Shown here piece by piece: positions 43,004 to 51,948 of a stretch of DNA of 64,000 nt. Numbering within the stretch: the stretch's first letter is position 1; each line of letters opens with the position of its first letter. The notes beneath the pieces were generated by a model. It saw only the letters and a list, made by a program, of their open reading frames with translations. It ran no database searches and was not told where the DNA came from. The DNA comes from CAXTSE01 sp035554115. Its GTDB lineage: Bacteria; Actinomycetota; Actinomycetes; Actinomycetales; Microbacteriaceae. The DNA lies in assembly GCA_035554115.1 (NCBI GenBank), contig DATMIW010000071.1, positions 4,144 to 68,143 on the forward strand, given 5' to 3'. Made by a program: the position numbers and the translations under genes.

Positions 43004-43076
43004 GCCCTCGTAGCTCAGCGGATAGAGCAGGAGCCTTCTAATCTCTTTGTCGCAGGTTCGATTCCTGCCGAGGGCA
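43004..43076 (+). tRNA. tRNA-Arg (TCT)
   Basis: GCCCTCG acceptor (43004-43010) pairs with CGAGGGC (43069-43075), D-arm TAGCTCAGCGG, anticodon loop CTTCTAA (anticodon TCT) and T-arm CAGGTTCGATTCCTG. Discriminator A; CCA not encoded. Confidence 0.93.
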
Positions 43077-43098
43077 CAGTTTTCGATCCGGCGTCCGT

Positions 43099-43809
43099 CT
43101 ACTTCGTAGGCGCGAAAGGGTCGTTCGGGTCCGTCGGGCCGCCGGGTGCGACGGGTACTGCCTCGAATGCTGCGGGGGCGGTCGGCGCGACCGGGGCGGC
43201 AGGTGCTGCAGGAGCTGCAGGAGCTGCTTCGGTGGGGGCGTTGCCTGCGATAGTTGCGGCGAACTGTTCATCGGCCCATCGCTGTTGGTCGACCAATACC
43301 GGATCGGGCTGAGCGGTCTCGTACTTCCATCGGTCGACGTCGTCGCTGAAGATCTTTTTGGCGCGGTTGGGCTTGTGCAGCCAGGTGATCAGTCGGTCCC
43401 GGTATTCGGTAAGAGTCTGGTCTGCCTGGAAGCTGTAGCTCACTGAGTTCGTGCGCATGTCGCGGAGCTGGTGGTCAGCCCAGTCAGCCGCAAGGCCAGC
43501 TCCGGCCACGGGAAGCAACCGCACAGAGACGTCAGCAGCGGCCGCGAGCGTTTCCGAATGCTCTTTGGCCGTCGACGACAGACTGTCCCAGCGCGCTGCG
43601 GACTGTCCTGCGGAGATGAGTGCGGCGACCGCGTTGGCGCGGGTCTCGCGAGCCCGGTCGTCGACCAGGCGACGCGTTGCACCGCGTCCGATAGCGGCGC
43701 CGATGATTGCGGCCACGATGATCGCGATAAACGGGAGCACCACACCCGTCACGATGCGCTGTCCGTTGTCGGATGAGAGCCAGGTTACGAAATCATTCCA
43801 CCACTGCAT
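43099..43809 (-). CDS. Membrane-anchored protein of unknown function with Ala/Pro tail
   Basis: 236 aa. One N-terminal membrane helix (IVTGVVLPFIAIIVAAIIGAA, about 19-39), a cytoplasmic alpha-helical region (about 45-175) and a C-terminal Ala/Pro-repeat tail (EAAPAAPAAPAAPVAP). TAAGGT lies 6 nt before the ATG at 43809 with no Shine-Dalgarno. No family recognised. Confidence 0.7.
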   Translation of the reverse strand: MQWWNDFVTWLSSDNGQRIVTGVVLPFIAIIVAAIIGAAIGRGATRRLVDDRARETRANAVAALISAGQSAARWDSLSSTAKEHSETLAAAADVSVRLLPVAGAGLAADWADHQLRDMRTNSVSYSFQADQTLTEYRDRLITWLHKPNRAKKIFSDDVDRWKYETAQPDPVLVDQQRWADEQFAATIAGNAPTEAAPAAPAAPAAPVAPTAPAAFEAVPVAPGGPTDPNDPFAPTK

Positions 43810-43895
43810 GGCGGCACCTTACGTCGAGTCGGAGCCGAAACCGCGCAGGGGCACGCGGACTCACGAACACTTGCAGAAACTGTTCCCATGTCTGG

Positions 43896-44165
43896 CTATG
43901 GATGGCGGAGCGCATCGACCGCGTCATCGGCGGACCAGAAGTCCCCGATGATATGGAATCCTGTGGCGCGCTCTCGGAGACGCTTGCTTCGAAAGCGAGT
44001 GCCGCCTCCGCTCGCGCCTCCACCGTCGCTCACCTTTTCGACGTAGCCCAGCACGACTCCGTCAGCACGCGTCACGCGCCACAGGGCGCCACGCCGAGGC
44101 ACGACGGTGAGCCCGCGCGGGGCAGACGTCAGAGGGAGCGCGGTGGGAAGCTCGAGTAGTTCCAT
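43896..44165 (-). CDS. Hypothetical 89-aa protein
   Basis: Starts MELLELPTALPLTSAPRGL and ends FWSADDAVDALRHP, with a Gly-rich middle part. The TACATT box lies 6 nt before the ATG at 44165 (leaderless). It is divergent from msrA, with both starts in a 95-bp gap that would hold two opposite promoters. Unknown function. Confidence 0.6.
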   Translation of the reverse strand: MELLELPTALPLTSAPRGLTVVPRRGALWRVTRADGVVLGYVEKVSDGGGASGGGTRFRSKRLRERATGFHIIGDFWSADDAVDALRHP

Positions 44166-44260
44166 GGATCGAATGTATGTTCGACCACCGACATTCCCGA
44201 GGAGCACGAAACCAGATGCGATCCGAGCGGGCTCTGTGTACGAGTCGTATGGTGTGATCC

Positions 44261-44788
44261 ATGCGAACTTTCGTGGTTGCCGGCGGATGTTTCTGGTGTC
44301 TTGACGCGGTCTACCGCACGCTCAAGGGCGTCACCGCCGTTGTCTCGGGGTACACAGGCGGCACAGTTCCTCATCCGTCCTACGAAGCTGTCTGCACGGG
44401 AACGACAGGCCACGCGGAGGCGGTGGCCGTCACATTCGATGAGAACGTCATTCCCGCAGAGGTGATTCTCGATGTCTTCTTCACCCTGCACGACCCGCGT
44501 CAGCTCAACCGCCAAGGGGCGGATATTGGCACGCAGTATCGCTCGGCGATGTTCTACCGGGACGACGCTGAGAAGGCCGAATTCGAGGCCGCGCGTGATC
44601 GGGCGAACTCCTACTGGGAGGGCGGCATCGTGACGACCATTGAGCCGCTCGGCGAGTACTTCGAGGCCGAGGAATATCACCAGGACTTCTTCGCAAAGAA
44701 CCCGAATCAGGGATACTGCCTCGCCGTCGCGCAGCCGAAAGTGAACAAGATCCGGGCGTCCTACGGGCCCTACGTCCTCTCGGCGTAG
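44261..44788 (+). CDS. msrA: Peptide methionine-S-sulfoxide reductase MsrA
   Basis: 175 aa. GGCFWCLDAVYR holds catalytic C10 and C13; SGYTGGTVPHPSYEAVCTGTTGHAEAV and HDPRQLNRQGADIGTQYRS are MsrA signatures. Reduces methionine-S-sulfoxide. TATGGT lies 7 nt before the ATG with no Shine-Dalgarno, indicating a leaderless mRNA. Confidence 0.95.
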   Translation: MRTFVVAGGCFWCLDAVYRTLKGVTAVVSGYTGGTVPHPSYEAVCTGTTGHAEAVAVTFDENVIPAEVILDVFFTLHDPRQLNRQGADIGTQYRSAMFYRDDAEKAEFEAARDRANSYWEGGIVTTIEPLGEYFEAEEYHQDFFAKNPNQGYCLAVAQPKVNKIRASYGPYVLSA

Positions 44789-44897
44789 CGCAGCCCCGCG
44801 GTGTCAGCCTGGACGCTTGCTGGGTTTTCGCTATACGGCTGGAGAGTCGGCGTACCGTTGTTTTCACCTGAATGTTTATGCAGGAAGGAACTCGACG

Positions 44898-45110
44898 ATG
44901 AGCGACCGTACAACCGCAGACCAGCGATGGGTGGCCTTTGGCCCGGCTGGAGCAATCGGATCCATTTCCCGATCTGAAGATGGATTCACCGTCCGACTAC
45001 TCGACGACGCCGAGGCGCGCGGGACATACCCCAGCCTCGAAACGGCGAAAAGCGCGATTCACGCGAGCATGCATCCGGGCGCTGATTGGCCAGAGTTCCG
45101 CGAACACTGA
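44898..45110 (+). CDS. Small conserved-looking hypothetical protein, 70 aa
   Basis: Starts MSDRTTADQRWVAFGPAGAI and contains ISRSEDGFTVRLLDDAEARG then SLETAKSAIHASMHPGADW. GGAAGGA lies about 9 nt before the ATG. A mixed alpha/beta mini-domain is plausible. No family recognised. Confidence 0.65.
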   Translation: MSDRTTADQRWVAFGPAGAIGSISRSEDGFTVRLLDDAEARGTYPSLETAKSAIHASMHPGADWPEFREH

Positions 45111-45206
45111 GGCGGCGTTCGCTCGGTCCTCCCCAAGCTGGGCAGTTTCGTGCTGTCCCCGTCTTGCTCGCATGGTGCCCCAGCCGCTCGGAATGGAACG
45201 CACCAT

Positions 45207-45237
45207 GGTGTCTCCGGCGCGCCGTGCCGGAGACACC
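45207..45237 (+). promoter_or_regulatory. Perfect 12-bp hairpin in the ssb leader
   Basis: GGTGTCTCCGGC (45207-45218) and GCCGGAGACACC (45226-45237) pair perfectly around a 7-nt loop. It ends 5 nt before GAGGAG, the ssb ribosome binding site. No U-tract follows. It also overlaps the palindrome CACCATGGTG. It could limit or protect ssb mRNA, or act as an operator. Confidence 0.6.
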
Positions 45238-45253
45238 GCAGAGGAGTTCAGCA

Positions 45254-45769
45254 ATGTCCGACACCATCACCCTGACGGGAATCGTCGCAACAGTTCCCCG
45301 CCACCTCGTTACCGGAGAAGGCCTGCCGATCACGTCGTTCCGCATGGCGTCGACGCAGCGCAGATACGACCGCGCCCAGCAGAAATGGATCGACGGCGAC
45401 ACCAACTGGTTCACCGTCACCTCGTTCCGGCAGCTCGCGCTCAATGTCGCACCGTCGCTGCAGAAGGGGCAGCGGGTTCTTGTTGCAGGCCGGCTGCGCA
45501 TCCGGGACTGGGAGGCGGGGGAGCGCTCGGGGACCAATGTGGAAATCGATGCGGATGCGATCGGCCACGACCTCAGCTGGGGAACCGCCTCGTTCACGCG
45601 CTCGACGACGGTCGTCGTCGCCGAGGCTGAGGCGGGTGCTGAAGCCTCTGGCGACGCGGCCTCCGAGGGATGGGCGACCCGCGAAGTTCCTGCTGGGCCC
45701 GCCGACTCAGCCGAGGACTCATCCCCGGCTGCTGTCCTCGCCGACGACACCATCCCGGTCCCGTTCTAG
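45254..45769 (+). CDS. Single-stranded DNA-binding protein (SSB-like, short N-terminal OB fold)
   Basis: 171 aa. OB-fold SSB features ITLTGIVATVPRHLV, LPITSFRMASTQRRYD, WFTVTSFRQLALNVAPSL and QRVLVAGRLRIRDW. The C-terminal acidic tail ending IPVPF is typical of SSB. A second, main ssb gene probably lies elsewhere; this one may be a paralogue. GAGGAG lies 7 nt upstream. Confidence 0.85.
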   Translation: MSDTITLTGIVATVPRHLVTGEGLPITSFRMASTQRRYDRAQQKWIDGDTNWFTVTSFRQLALNVAPSLQKGQRVLVAGRLRIRDWEAGERSGTNVEIDADAIGHDLSWGTASFTRSTTVVVAEAEAGAEASGDAASEGWATREVPAGPADSAEDSSPAAVLADDTIPVPF

Positions 45770-45831
45770 GCGGCGGCCTAGAATCGTTCACGTCGCGCTG
45801 CAGGCGCGGTCGTCGACGAAAGAGGATCCGG

Positions 45832-46326
45832 ATGACACCGCTCGGTTCCTCACGACGTGTGCGCCTCACACTCGCGGCTCTCATCGGCGTGGTGGCAGCG
45901 GCCTCCCTTGCTGCGTGTGGCCCGGCAGCGCCTGCTCCCGCGCCGACACGGACAGCAAGCGCGTCGGCACCACCCGGAACAAGCGCCACACCGAAACCGG
46001 CCAAGCTTGACCTCACCGGCAGCGCCGCCGACAACAAGGCGTATTTCGACAAGGTCAACACGGCCCTCATCGACGCAGGTGGCACGCTCAACGGTCGCGC
46101 GTTCATCGACTCACTCGTTGCAGCCGGTTTCACCAAGACGGCGATGCAGCTGACACCTGACCGGACGGCAAGCAACAATGCAGCCGACAACATCGAGTTC
46201 TCGGTCAAAGTCAATGGCAGCTGTTTGCTGGGGCAGTGGGGAAACGTTGGCTACGCCAGCCTCGTCGCCGCCCCGATGGACGACGGCCGATGCCTGATCG
46301 GTACCACCCGTCCGATCGACTGGTGA
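45832..46326 (+). CDS. Secreted lipoprotein with DUF6993-like domain
   Basis: 164 aa. RVRLTLAALIGVVAAASLAAC is a lipoprotein signal (lipobox LAAC), followed by a Pro/Thr/Ala-rich tether and a domain with DNKAYFDKVNTALIDAG, KTAMQLTPDRTASNNAADNI and one mature Cys pair in NGSCLLGQW..GRCLIG. GAGGATCC precedes the start. It resembles small actinobacterial lipoproteins; function unknown. Confidence 0.7.
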   Translation: MTPLGSSRRVRLTLAALIGVVAAASLAACGPAAPAPAPTRTASASAPPGTSATPKPAKLDLTGSAADNKAYFDKVNTALIDAGGTLNGRAFIDSLVAAGFTKTAMQLTPDRTASNNAADNIEFSVKVNGSCLLGQWGNVGYASLVAAPMDDGRCLIGTTRPIDW

Positions 46327-46359
46327 TCCGGCTTCGGCGCGCGAAATAGACTGGGGCTC

Positions 46360-48042
46360 ATGGCCGAATACATCTACTCCATGGTCCGCGCGCGCAAATC
46401 CGTTGGAGAGAAGCTGATCCTCGACGACGTCACGATGTCGTTCCTGCCGGGAGCGAAGATCGGCATGGTCGGCCCCAACGGGGCGGGTAAGTCGACGATC
46501 ATCAAGATCATGGCGGGCCTCGACACCCCCAGCAATGGCGAAGCCCGGCTCTCAGACGGCTACACGGTCGGCATCCTCATGCAAGAGCCCGAGCTCGACG
46601 AGACCAAGACCGTTCTCGAGAACGTGCAAGAGGGAGTCGGCCCCATCATGGGCAAACTCGCGCGCTTCAACGAGATCTCGCTCGCCATGGCCGAGCCCGA
46701 CGCAGACTTCGATACCCTCCTGGCCGAGATGGGCACCCTGCAAGAAGAGATCGACGCCGCGAACGCATGGGACCTCGACTCACAGCTGGAACAGGCGATG
46801 GATGCGCTGCGCACCCCGCCCGGTGACGCCTCCGTCGTCAACCTGTCCGGTGGTGAGAAGCGGCGGGTGGCGCTGACCAAACTTCTGCTGTCGAAGCCCG
46901 ACCTGCTGCTTCTCGATGAGCCCACCAACCACCTCGACGCTGAAAGCGTGCTCTGGCTCGAGCAGCACCTCAAGCAGTACGCGGGTGCCGTCATCGCGAT
47001 CACCCACGACAGGTACTTCCTCGACAATGTCGCCGAATGGATCGCCGAAGTCGACCGTGGTCACCTCTACCCCTATGAAGGCAACTACTCGACCTACCTC
47101 GAGAAGAAGGCGGCGCGTCTCGAGATCCAGGGCAAGAAAGACCAGAAGCTCGCCAAACGCCTCTCGGACGAACTCGAATGGGTGCGATCAAGCGCAAAAG
47201 GCCGCCAGACCAAGTCGAAGGCGCGCCTCGCCCGTTACGAAGAGATGGCATCCGAAGCCGAGCGCACGCGCAAGCTCGACTTTGAAGAGATCGTCATCCC
47301 GGCCGGCCCGCGCCTGGGATCCATCGTTATCGAGGCCAAGAAGTTGCAGAAAGGTTTCGACGGTCGCACCCTGATCGACGGACTCAGCTTCACGCTCCCG
47401 CCGAACGGCATCGTCGGTGTTATCGGCCCGAACGGCGTCGGCAAGTCGACCCTCTTCAAGACGATCGTCGGCATCGAGCAACTCGATGGTGGCGAGCTGA
47501 AGGTCGGCGAAACCGTGCAGATCAGCTACGTCGACCAGGATCGCGGCGGAATCGACCCCAATAAGACGCTGTGGGAGGTCGTCTCCGACGGGCTCGACAT
47601 CATCGTTGCGGGCAAGGTCGAGATCCCGTCACGGGCCTACGTCTCGAAGTTTGGATTCAAGGGGCCGGACCAGCAGAAAAAAGCCGGTGTGCTGTCCGGT
47701 GGTGAGCGCAACCGCCTCAACCTCGCGCTCACTTTGAAGCAGGCGGGCAACCTACTGCTGCTCGACGAACCGACCAACGACCTCGACATCGAAACCCTGT
47801 CGAGCCTCGAGAACGCGCTGCTCGAATTCCCCGGTTGCGCGGTGGTCATCACCCACGACCGCTGGTTCCTCGACCGGATCGCGACGCACATCCTGGCCTA
47901 TGAGGGCACAGAAGAGAACCCGGCGAACTGGTACTGGTTCGAGGGCAACTTCGAAGCCTACGAAGAGAACAAGGTTGCCCGTCTCGGCGCCGACGCTGCC
48001 AAGCCGCACCGCTCGGTGTACCGCAAGCTCACGAGGGATTGA
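46360..48042 (+). CDS. ettA: Energy-dependent translational throttle protein EttA
   Basis: 560 aa ABC-F ATPase with two nucleotide-binding domains: Walker A GPNGAGKSTIIKI and GPNGVGKSTLFKT, signatures LSGGEKRRVALTKLL and LSGGERNRLNLALTL, and DEPTNHLDAESV / DEPTNDLDIETL. A linker between the domains includes KGRQTKSKARLARYEEM. EttA binds the ribosome and couples translation entry to energy state. TAGACT lies 7 nt upstream of the ATG (leaderless). Confidence 0.95.
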   Translation: MAEYIYSMVRARKSVGEKLILDDVTMSFLPGAKIGMVGPNGAGKSTIIKIMAGLDTPSNGEARLSDGYTVGILMQEPELDETKTVLENVQEGVGPIMGKLARFNEISLAMAEPDADFDTLLAEMGTLQEEIDAANAWDLDSQLEQAMDALRTPPGDASVVNLSGGEKRRVALTKLLLSKPDLLLLDEPTNHLDAESVLWLEQHLKQYAGAVIAITHDRYFLDNVAEWIAEVDRGHLYPYEGNYSTYLEKKAARLEIQGKKDQKLAKRLSDELEWVRSSAKGRQTKSKARLARYEEMASEAERTRKLDFEEIVIPAGPRLGSIVIEAKKLQKGFDGRTLIDGLSFTLPPNGIVGVIGPNGVGKSTLFKTIVGIEQLDGGELKVGETVQISYVDQDRGGIDPNKTLWEVVSDGLDIIVAGKVEIPSRAYVSKFGFKGPDQQKKAGVLSGGERNRLNLALTLKQAGNLLLLDEPTNDLDIETLSSLENALLEFPGCAVVITHDRWFLDRIATHILAYEGTEENPANWYWFEGNFEAYEENKVARLGADAAKPHRSVYRKLTRD

Positions 48043-48044
48043 TC

Positions 48045-48539
48045 ATGTCCCGCATTCACGTTCCGATCCGGCTGCGCTGGAGCGACTTGGATGCCTACGG
48101 GCACGTCAACAACGCTGCGATGCTGACCCTTCTCGAAGAGTCGCGCATCTCGGTTTTCTGGGGGAGCGGTGACCTGCGGGTCGATGGCGTGAACGACGCG
48201 GACACTCCGGTCGCCGACATGGGTGCCGCGAGCACCATCACCCTGGTCGCCCGGCAAGAGGTCGAATATTTGGCGCCGATCCCGTATCTGCGCGAGCCCC
48301 TCGACGTGGAACTGTGGATCGGGCGCCTCGGTGGTGCAAGCCTCGACGTCTGCTACGAAGTGCGCTCGCCGCTCGAAGGAGACGCGAGCCACGGCCCGCA
48401 GACCGTCTTCGCAAAGGCGTCAACCACCGTGGTACTCGTGGATACGGCAACCGGTAAGCCACGCCGGATCACCGACCGCGAGCGGGCGGCCTGGGGAGAG
48501 TACCTGGAAGCACCTGTCGCATTCACGAAACGTCCGTAG
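48045..48539 (+). CDS. Acyl-CoA thioesterase (4HBT, hot-dog fold)
   Basis: 164 aa. RWSDLDAYGHVNNAAMLTLL is the 4-hydroxybenzoyl-CoA thioesterase-like motif with the catalytic Asp. Follows ettA by 2 nt, so it is likely co-transcribed. Substrate unknown. Converges with tesB-like gene, 46 nt apart. Confidence 0.88.
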   Translation: MSRIHVPIRLRWSDLDAYGHVNNAAMLTLLEESRISVFWGSGDLRVDGVNDADTPVADMGAASTITLVARQEVEYLAPIPYLREPLDVELWIGRLGGASLDVCYEVRSPLEGDASHGPQTVFAKASTTVVLVDTATGKPRRITDRERAAWGEYLEAPVAFTKRP

Positions 48540-48585
48540 CCCAGCGCGTTCGTCGCGTCACGCACGTTCGTAGCGCTACACGACG

Positions 48586-49455
48586 TTACGGCGCAGGAAC
48601 CCGCATCATTCCCTCCTGCGCGACACTCGCGAGCAGGCGTCCGCTGCGGTCGTAAATGCGGCCGAAGGTCAGCCCGCGTCCGCCTATCGCGTTTGGCGAC
48701 TCCTGAACATAGAGCACCCATTCGTCGACGCGTCCGTCACGGTGCCACCACATAGCGTGATCGAGGCTTGCGCCTTTGATGCCGGGGGTGGCCCACGAGA
48801 CCCCGTGCCGACGCAGAATCGGTTCCAAAATGGTGTGGTCGCTCGCGTAGGCGAGGGCAGCTCGGTGCAGATTGGGGTCATCGGGCAGTCGGCCGACGGC
48901 GCGCATCCAAATGGCCTGATGCGCGACCTTCTCGTCCGCAGCTTGCAGGTAGATCGGCGCGTCAATATGGCGGATGTCGAAAGCCCGCTCCGTTGCCCAA
49001 AAGCGTGCCACGGGATTGTCGATCCCGCCGAGGATGTCGGCGGTGCTGGGGAGCGAATCCGGGTCGGGCAGGCCGGCGGGCATGTCGATCTGGTGCTCGA
49101 GGCCCTCGTCCCGATCTTGGAACGACGCAATCATCGACAGGATTGGGAGACCGCCCTGGTACGCCTGCGTGCGCCGGGTGGAGAAGGATCTGCCGTCGTG
49201 GATGCGGTCGACCGAGAAGGTGATCGGCTGCTCGGCGTCGCCCGGTCGCAGGAAGTAGCCGTGCATGGAGTGCACGACGCGGTCCTCGGCTGTTGTGCGC
49301 ATGGCCGCGATAAGTGATTGCGCGAGGACCTGCCCGCCGAATACGCGGCCGCCGGGCATCCGCTGACTGGGCCCCGTGAAGATGTCTTCGGAGGTGCGGG
49401 CCCCCGTGTCGGCGAGGTCGAGCGCTGCTAAAAGGCCGTCAAGGGGGCTGCTCAT
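48586..49455 (-). CDS. tesB: Acyl-CoA thioesterase II (TesB-like)
   Basis: 289 aa, double hot-dog fold. IFTGPSQRMPGGRVFGGQV and MHGYFLRPGDAEQPITF followed by WWHRDGRVDEWVLYVQES are family features; the Asp/Gln/Ser of the active site lie in the second half (DHAMWWHR, QES). Start ATG 49455 with TAAACT 7 nt upstream (leaderless); GTG 49476 would add seven residues but lies almost at the divergent gene. Confidence 0.9.
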   Translation of the reverse strand: MSSPLDGLLAALDLADTGARTSEDIFTGPSQRMPGGRVFGGQVLAQSLIAAMRTTAEDRVVHSMHGYFLRPGDAEQPITFSVDRIHDGRSFSTRRTQAYQGGLPILSMIASFQDRDEGLEHQIDMPAGLPDPDSLPSTADILGGIDNPVARFWATERAFDIRHIDAPIYLQAADEKVAHQAIWMRAVGRLPDDPNLHRAALAYASDHTILEPILRRHGVSWATPGIKGASLDHAMWWHRDGRVDEWVLYVQESPNAIGGRGLTFGRIYDRSGRLLASVAQEGMMRVPAP

Positions 49456-49478
49456 GGGCTGTAGTTTAGGGAGCACAT

Positions 49479-50168
49479 ATGAGCAGCCTCTTCACCCTCG
49501 CCGATTCTCCAGCTCTCGATGACCTGCAGGTCTACTTGTCGCGCGCCGCACGGGTCGAAGAAGGGTCCGTTCGGCTGATCGCTGGAGGCGGGGTTCTCGC
49601 CGTCTATACGGCGATCCTGTACCCGGCGGGGCTGCTCGACGAGAGTCCAACAGTTCTGGGGCTGCGCACTGTCGCCCTCGCCAAGACCGACGACAAGCAC
49701 ACCGCTTTCGATGCGGTCGTGCCGATCCGCTCTCTGCTGCAGCGGCTTGAGCGAGCGCAGACGCAGCGACTCGACACCCCCGAGGCCCCGGTGACAATTT
49801 CGCTGCCGATCGAGGTGAATACCGTCACGTGGGCCGCCATCTCACCCCCGAAGGGCGGATGGCTCGCACTCGACGGCACGAACGACGCGATTCTCGACGC
49901 GGCTGCGCGCAACGGTATCGACGAGGTGTCCACGGCAGTGCCCGAGGGAGCCGGAGAGCAGATCGTGCGAAAAGTGCGGTCTGAGATCTGGGGTCGGCCC
50001 ATTGCCGGGCTCGAACATGTGCCGGCAGGCGCAGGTTTCGCCGCGCTGAGCCTGGGTTTTCTCGGCGACGAGACGGTGCGGATTTACGAAACCGGCCCGT
50101 GGACCCGCCTCACAACCGAGCGCGGTCACGTCCTTGTGAAACGCAAAGCCTGGACGCTGTCGCGCTAA
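49479..50168 (+). CDS. Conserved actinobacterial hypothetical protein
   Basis: 229 aa with no signal peptide. ADSPALDDLQVYLSRAARV opens the N-terminus, and a block IEVNTVTWAAISPPKGGW follows mid-protein; the C-terminal half contains GIDEVSTAVPEGAGEQIVR. I do not recognise a domain but the length and neighbourhood (divergent from tesB) match a protein seen in related actinobacteria. Function unknown. GGGAG precedes the ATG by about 5 nt. Confidence 0.68.
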   Translation: MSSLFTLADSPALDDLQVYLSRAARVEEGSVRLIAGGGVLAVYTAILYPAGLLDESPTVLGLRTVALAKTDDKHTAFDAVVPIRSLLQRLERAQTQRLDTPEAPVTISLPIEVNTVTWAAISPPKGGWLALDGTNDAILDAAARNGIDEVSTAVPEGAGEQIVRKVRSEIWGRPIAGLEHVPAGAGFAALSLGFLGDETVRIYETGPWTRLTTERGHVLVKRKAWTLSR

Positions 50169-50199
50169 CAAGGCCGACGCGCGAAACGGCACCGGAAAC

Positions 50200-50214
50200 G
50201 GCCCGGACAGTCCG
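50200..50214. terminator. Short GC hairpin between converging genes
   Basis: CCCGGA-CAG-TCCGGG forms a 6-bp stem with a 3-nt loop between the stop of the plus-strand hypothetical gene (50168) and that of the APC permease (50226). No U-run follows, so termination is only suggested by position. Confidence 0.4.
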
Positions 50215-50225
50215 GGATCTCCTGG

Positions 50226-51746
50226 CTAAGAACGCCGAGCGGCTTTCTCTTCGGCATGCGCCTGGACGCGGATCTCACGCAGTGCGGCGGCCTCTTCTGC
50301 CGAGTCGCCGGCCGCGAGATCCTGATAGGTGCGCGGTCGGAACCTGCGAATCCATACGCCGAAACCGATTCCACTCACCAGCACGATCAGTACCACCCAC
50401 GGCAGGAAGCCTGTCCACCCTTCCTGCGACCCGGTGATGTAGCTGAATCCGGTGATCTGCACGATGAGTGCCCCCAGGAGCAGAACTGACGCGATCGCCG
50501 GGGCAATCAATGTCGTCCAGAGGTTTCGCTCCGATCGAGGCAGGCGCTGGAAGTACGCGATCACGGCGATCGACGCGGTCAACATCAACACTGTGCTGCA
50601 CAGTGCTCCGATGCCGAACGCGACAGACGACACCTGGGTAAGCGGGTCGAGTCCGATCAGCGAGGCACCAAAAATGACAACCAAGGCGAGGGCGAGCAGC
50701 GTAATGATGGCGGCGCCGGGCGAGCGGAAGCGGTTGCTGCGCGCGAGGTAGCGCGGCAGCAGGTCTTCGGCGGCGAGGGTGCGCAGATAGCGAGACATGA
50801 AGTTCACGATCGAGATCTCAATTGCGAGGATCGACATCAGGGTGCCGACCGAGAAGATGAAGAGTCCGAACGGCCCCAGATAGTCGCTTACTGTCGCGAA
50901 GACGAAGCCGCCGATGCCGATCTCGGCTACTTTCGCCTGCATTCCTTCGATTCCTGTCGTGGACGTGAGAGCCCACGTGGCGAGAAAGAACGTGGCAGTG
51001 ACGACGATCACTGCTGCATAGAGCGCGCGGGGCACGGTGCGTGAGGGGTTCTTTGCCTCGGGCGAGTACATCGCGCCGGCTTCGAAGCCCTGGTAGCAGA
51101 GGAACGCGAAGATAAACGCGACAGAAACCTGGCCGACGGTCAGCACATGAGGGGAGAGCGCTTCAATCGGGAAAGCGCCGGCACCCTTGGAGACGATGAT
51201 CGAGATGATCAGGATTGTCACGACGGTGACCTCGATGATCACGATGATGAACACGATACCGGCACTGAGGTCGATGCCGAGATAGCTCAGGGTTCCGACG
51301 ACCGCGACGGAGATCAGCAGCAGGATCTGCCAGGCGATTGTGACCCCGAAAAGCTGTTGGATCATTCCCTGAATCAGCACGGCATTGATGGCGAAGGCCC
51401 CAATGAGCCCTAGCGGGTATGCCAATGCGGCAATCATGGCCGCTCCGACTCCGATCGGACGCCCGAGTCCGCGCGAAATGTAGTTGTAGAAGGCTCCGGG
51501 ACGCGAGATGCGCTGGGCCATCTTCACGTAGCCAACGATGAAGAGCAGAACCACAAGACCCGCGGCGAGGAAGGTCAGACCGAGCGAGGGCCCTCCCAAT
51601 GCGAGGCCCAGCGGAATGGTTCCTACCAGCACCGCGAGCGGGGTGGCGGCGCCGACGATGAGGCCGACTATGTGCGGTGTGTTCAGCGTGCGATTGGCGT
51701 CACGCGCCTGTGCTGTGGTGTCGGTAGGCGCAATCTGATCGGCCAT
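50226..51746 (-). CDS. APC-superfamily amino acid/polyamine permease
   Basis: 506 aa with about 12 membrane helices. The first helix segment is IVGLIVGAATPLAVLVGTIP; ISRPGAFYNYISRGLGRPIG is the conserved first loop and CYQGFEAGAMYSPEAKNPSR the helix-6 loop region of APC transporters. AAAGGAG lies 8 nt before the ATG at 51746. Operator-like palindromes upstream suggest substrate-controlled expression. Substrate unknown. Confidence 0.88.
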   Translation of the reverse strand: MADQIAPTDTTAQARDANRTLNTPHIVGLIVGAATPLAVLVGTIPLGLALGGPSLGLTFLAAGLVVLLFIVGYVKMAQRISRPGAFYNYISRGLGRPIGVGAAMIAALAYPLGLIGAFAINAVLIQGMIQQLFGVTIAWQILLLISVAVVGTLSYLGIDLSAGIVFIIVIIEVTVVTILIISIIVSKGAGAFPIEALSPHVLTVGQVSVAFIFAFLCYQGFEAGAMYSPEAKNPSRTVPRALYAAVIVVTATFFLATWALTSTTGIEGMQAKVAEIGIGGFVFATVSDYLGPFGLFIFSVGTLMSILAIEISIVNFMSRYLRTLAAEDLLPRYLARSNRFRSPGAAIITLLALALVVIFGASLIGLDPLTQVSSVAFGIGALCSTVLMLTASIAVIAYFQRLPRSERNLWTTLIAPAIASVLLLGALIVQITGFSYITGSQEGWTGFLPWVVLIVLVSGIGFGVWIRRFRPRTYQDLAAGDSAEEAAALREIRVQAHAEEKAARRS

Positions 51747-51815
51747 GACGAGTCTCCTTTGAGCGGCCTGAGTGCTGGCGGGGAACAAGTTCCTCGACTG
51801 CCCCGGTGGTATCGC

Positions 51816-51890
51816 GTCCGTTTATCGGACACATGAGCCCGAAAAAACATCCGCCGGCACAACAATATCAGAACACGCAGTTCTAATATC
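51816..51890. promoter_or_regulatory. Two palindromes upstream of the APC permease
   Basis: GTCCG-N5-CGGAC at 51816-51830 and AATATCAGAAC-N5-GTTCTAATATC at 51864-51890 (9 of 11 arm positions match) lie 70-145 bp before the permease start. They resemble regulator binding sites for a repressor such as a GntR or TetR protein encoded elsewhere. The 202-bp gap otherwise shows no gene. Confidence 0.5.
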
Positions 51891-51948
51891 GAATTCTGCA
51901 GGGCATTACGCAGCACGATCACCCGCGCTGACGAGGCGATGGCTGCCG

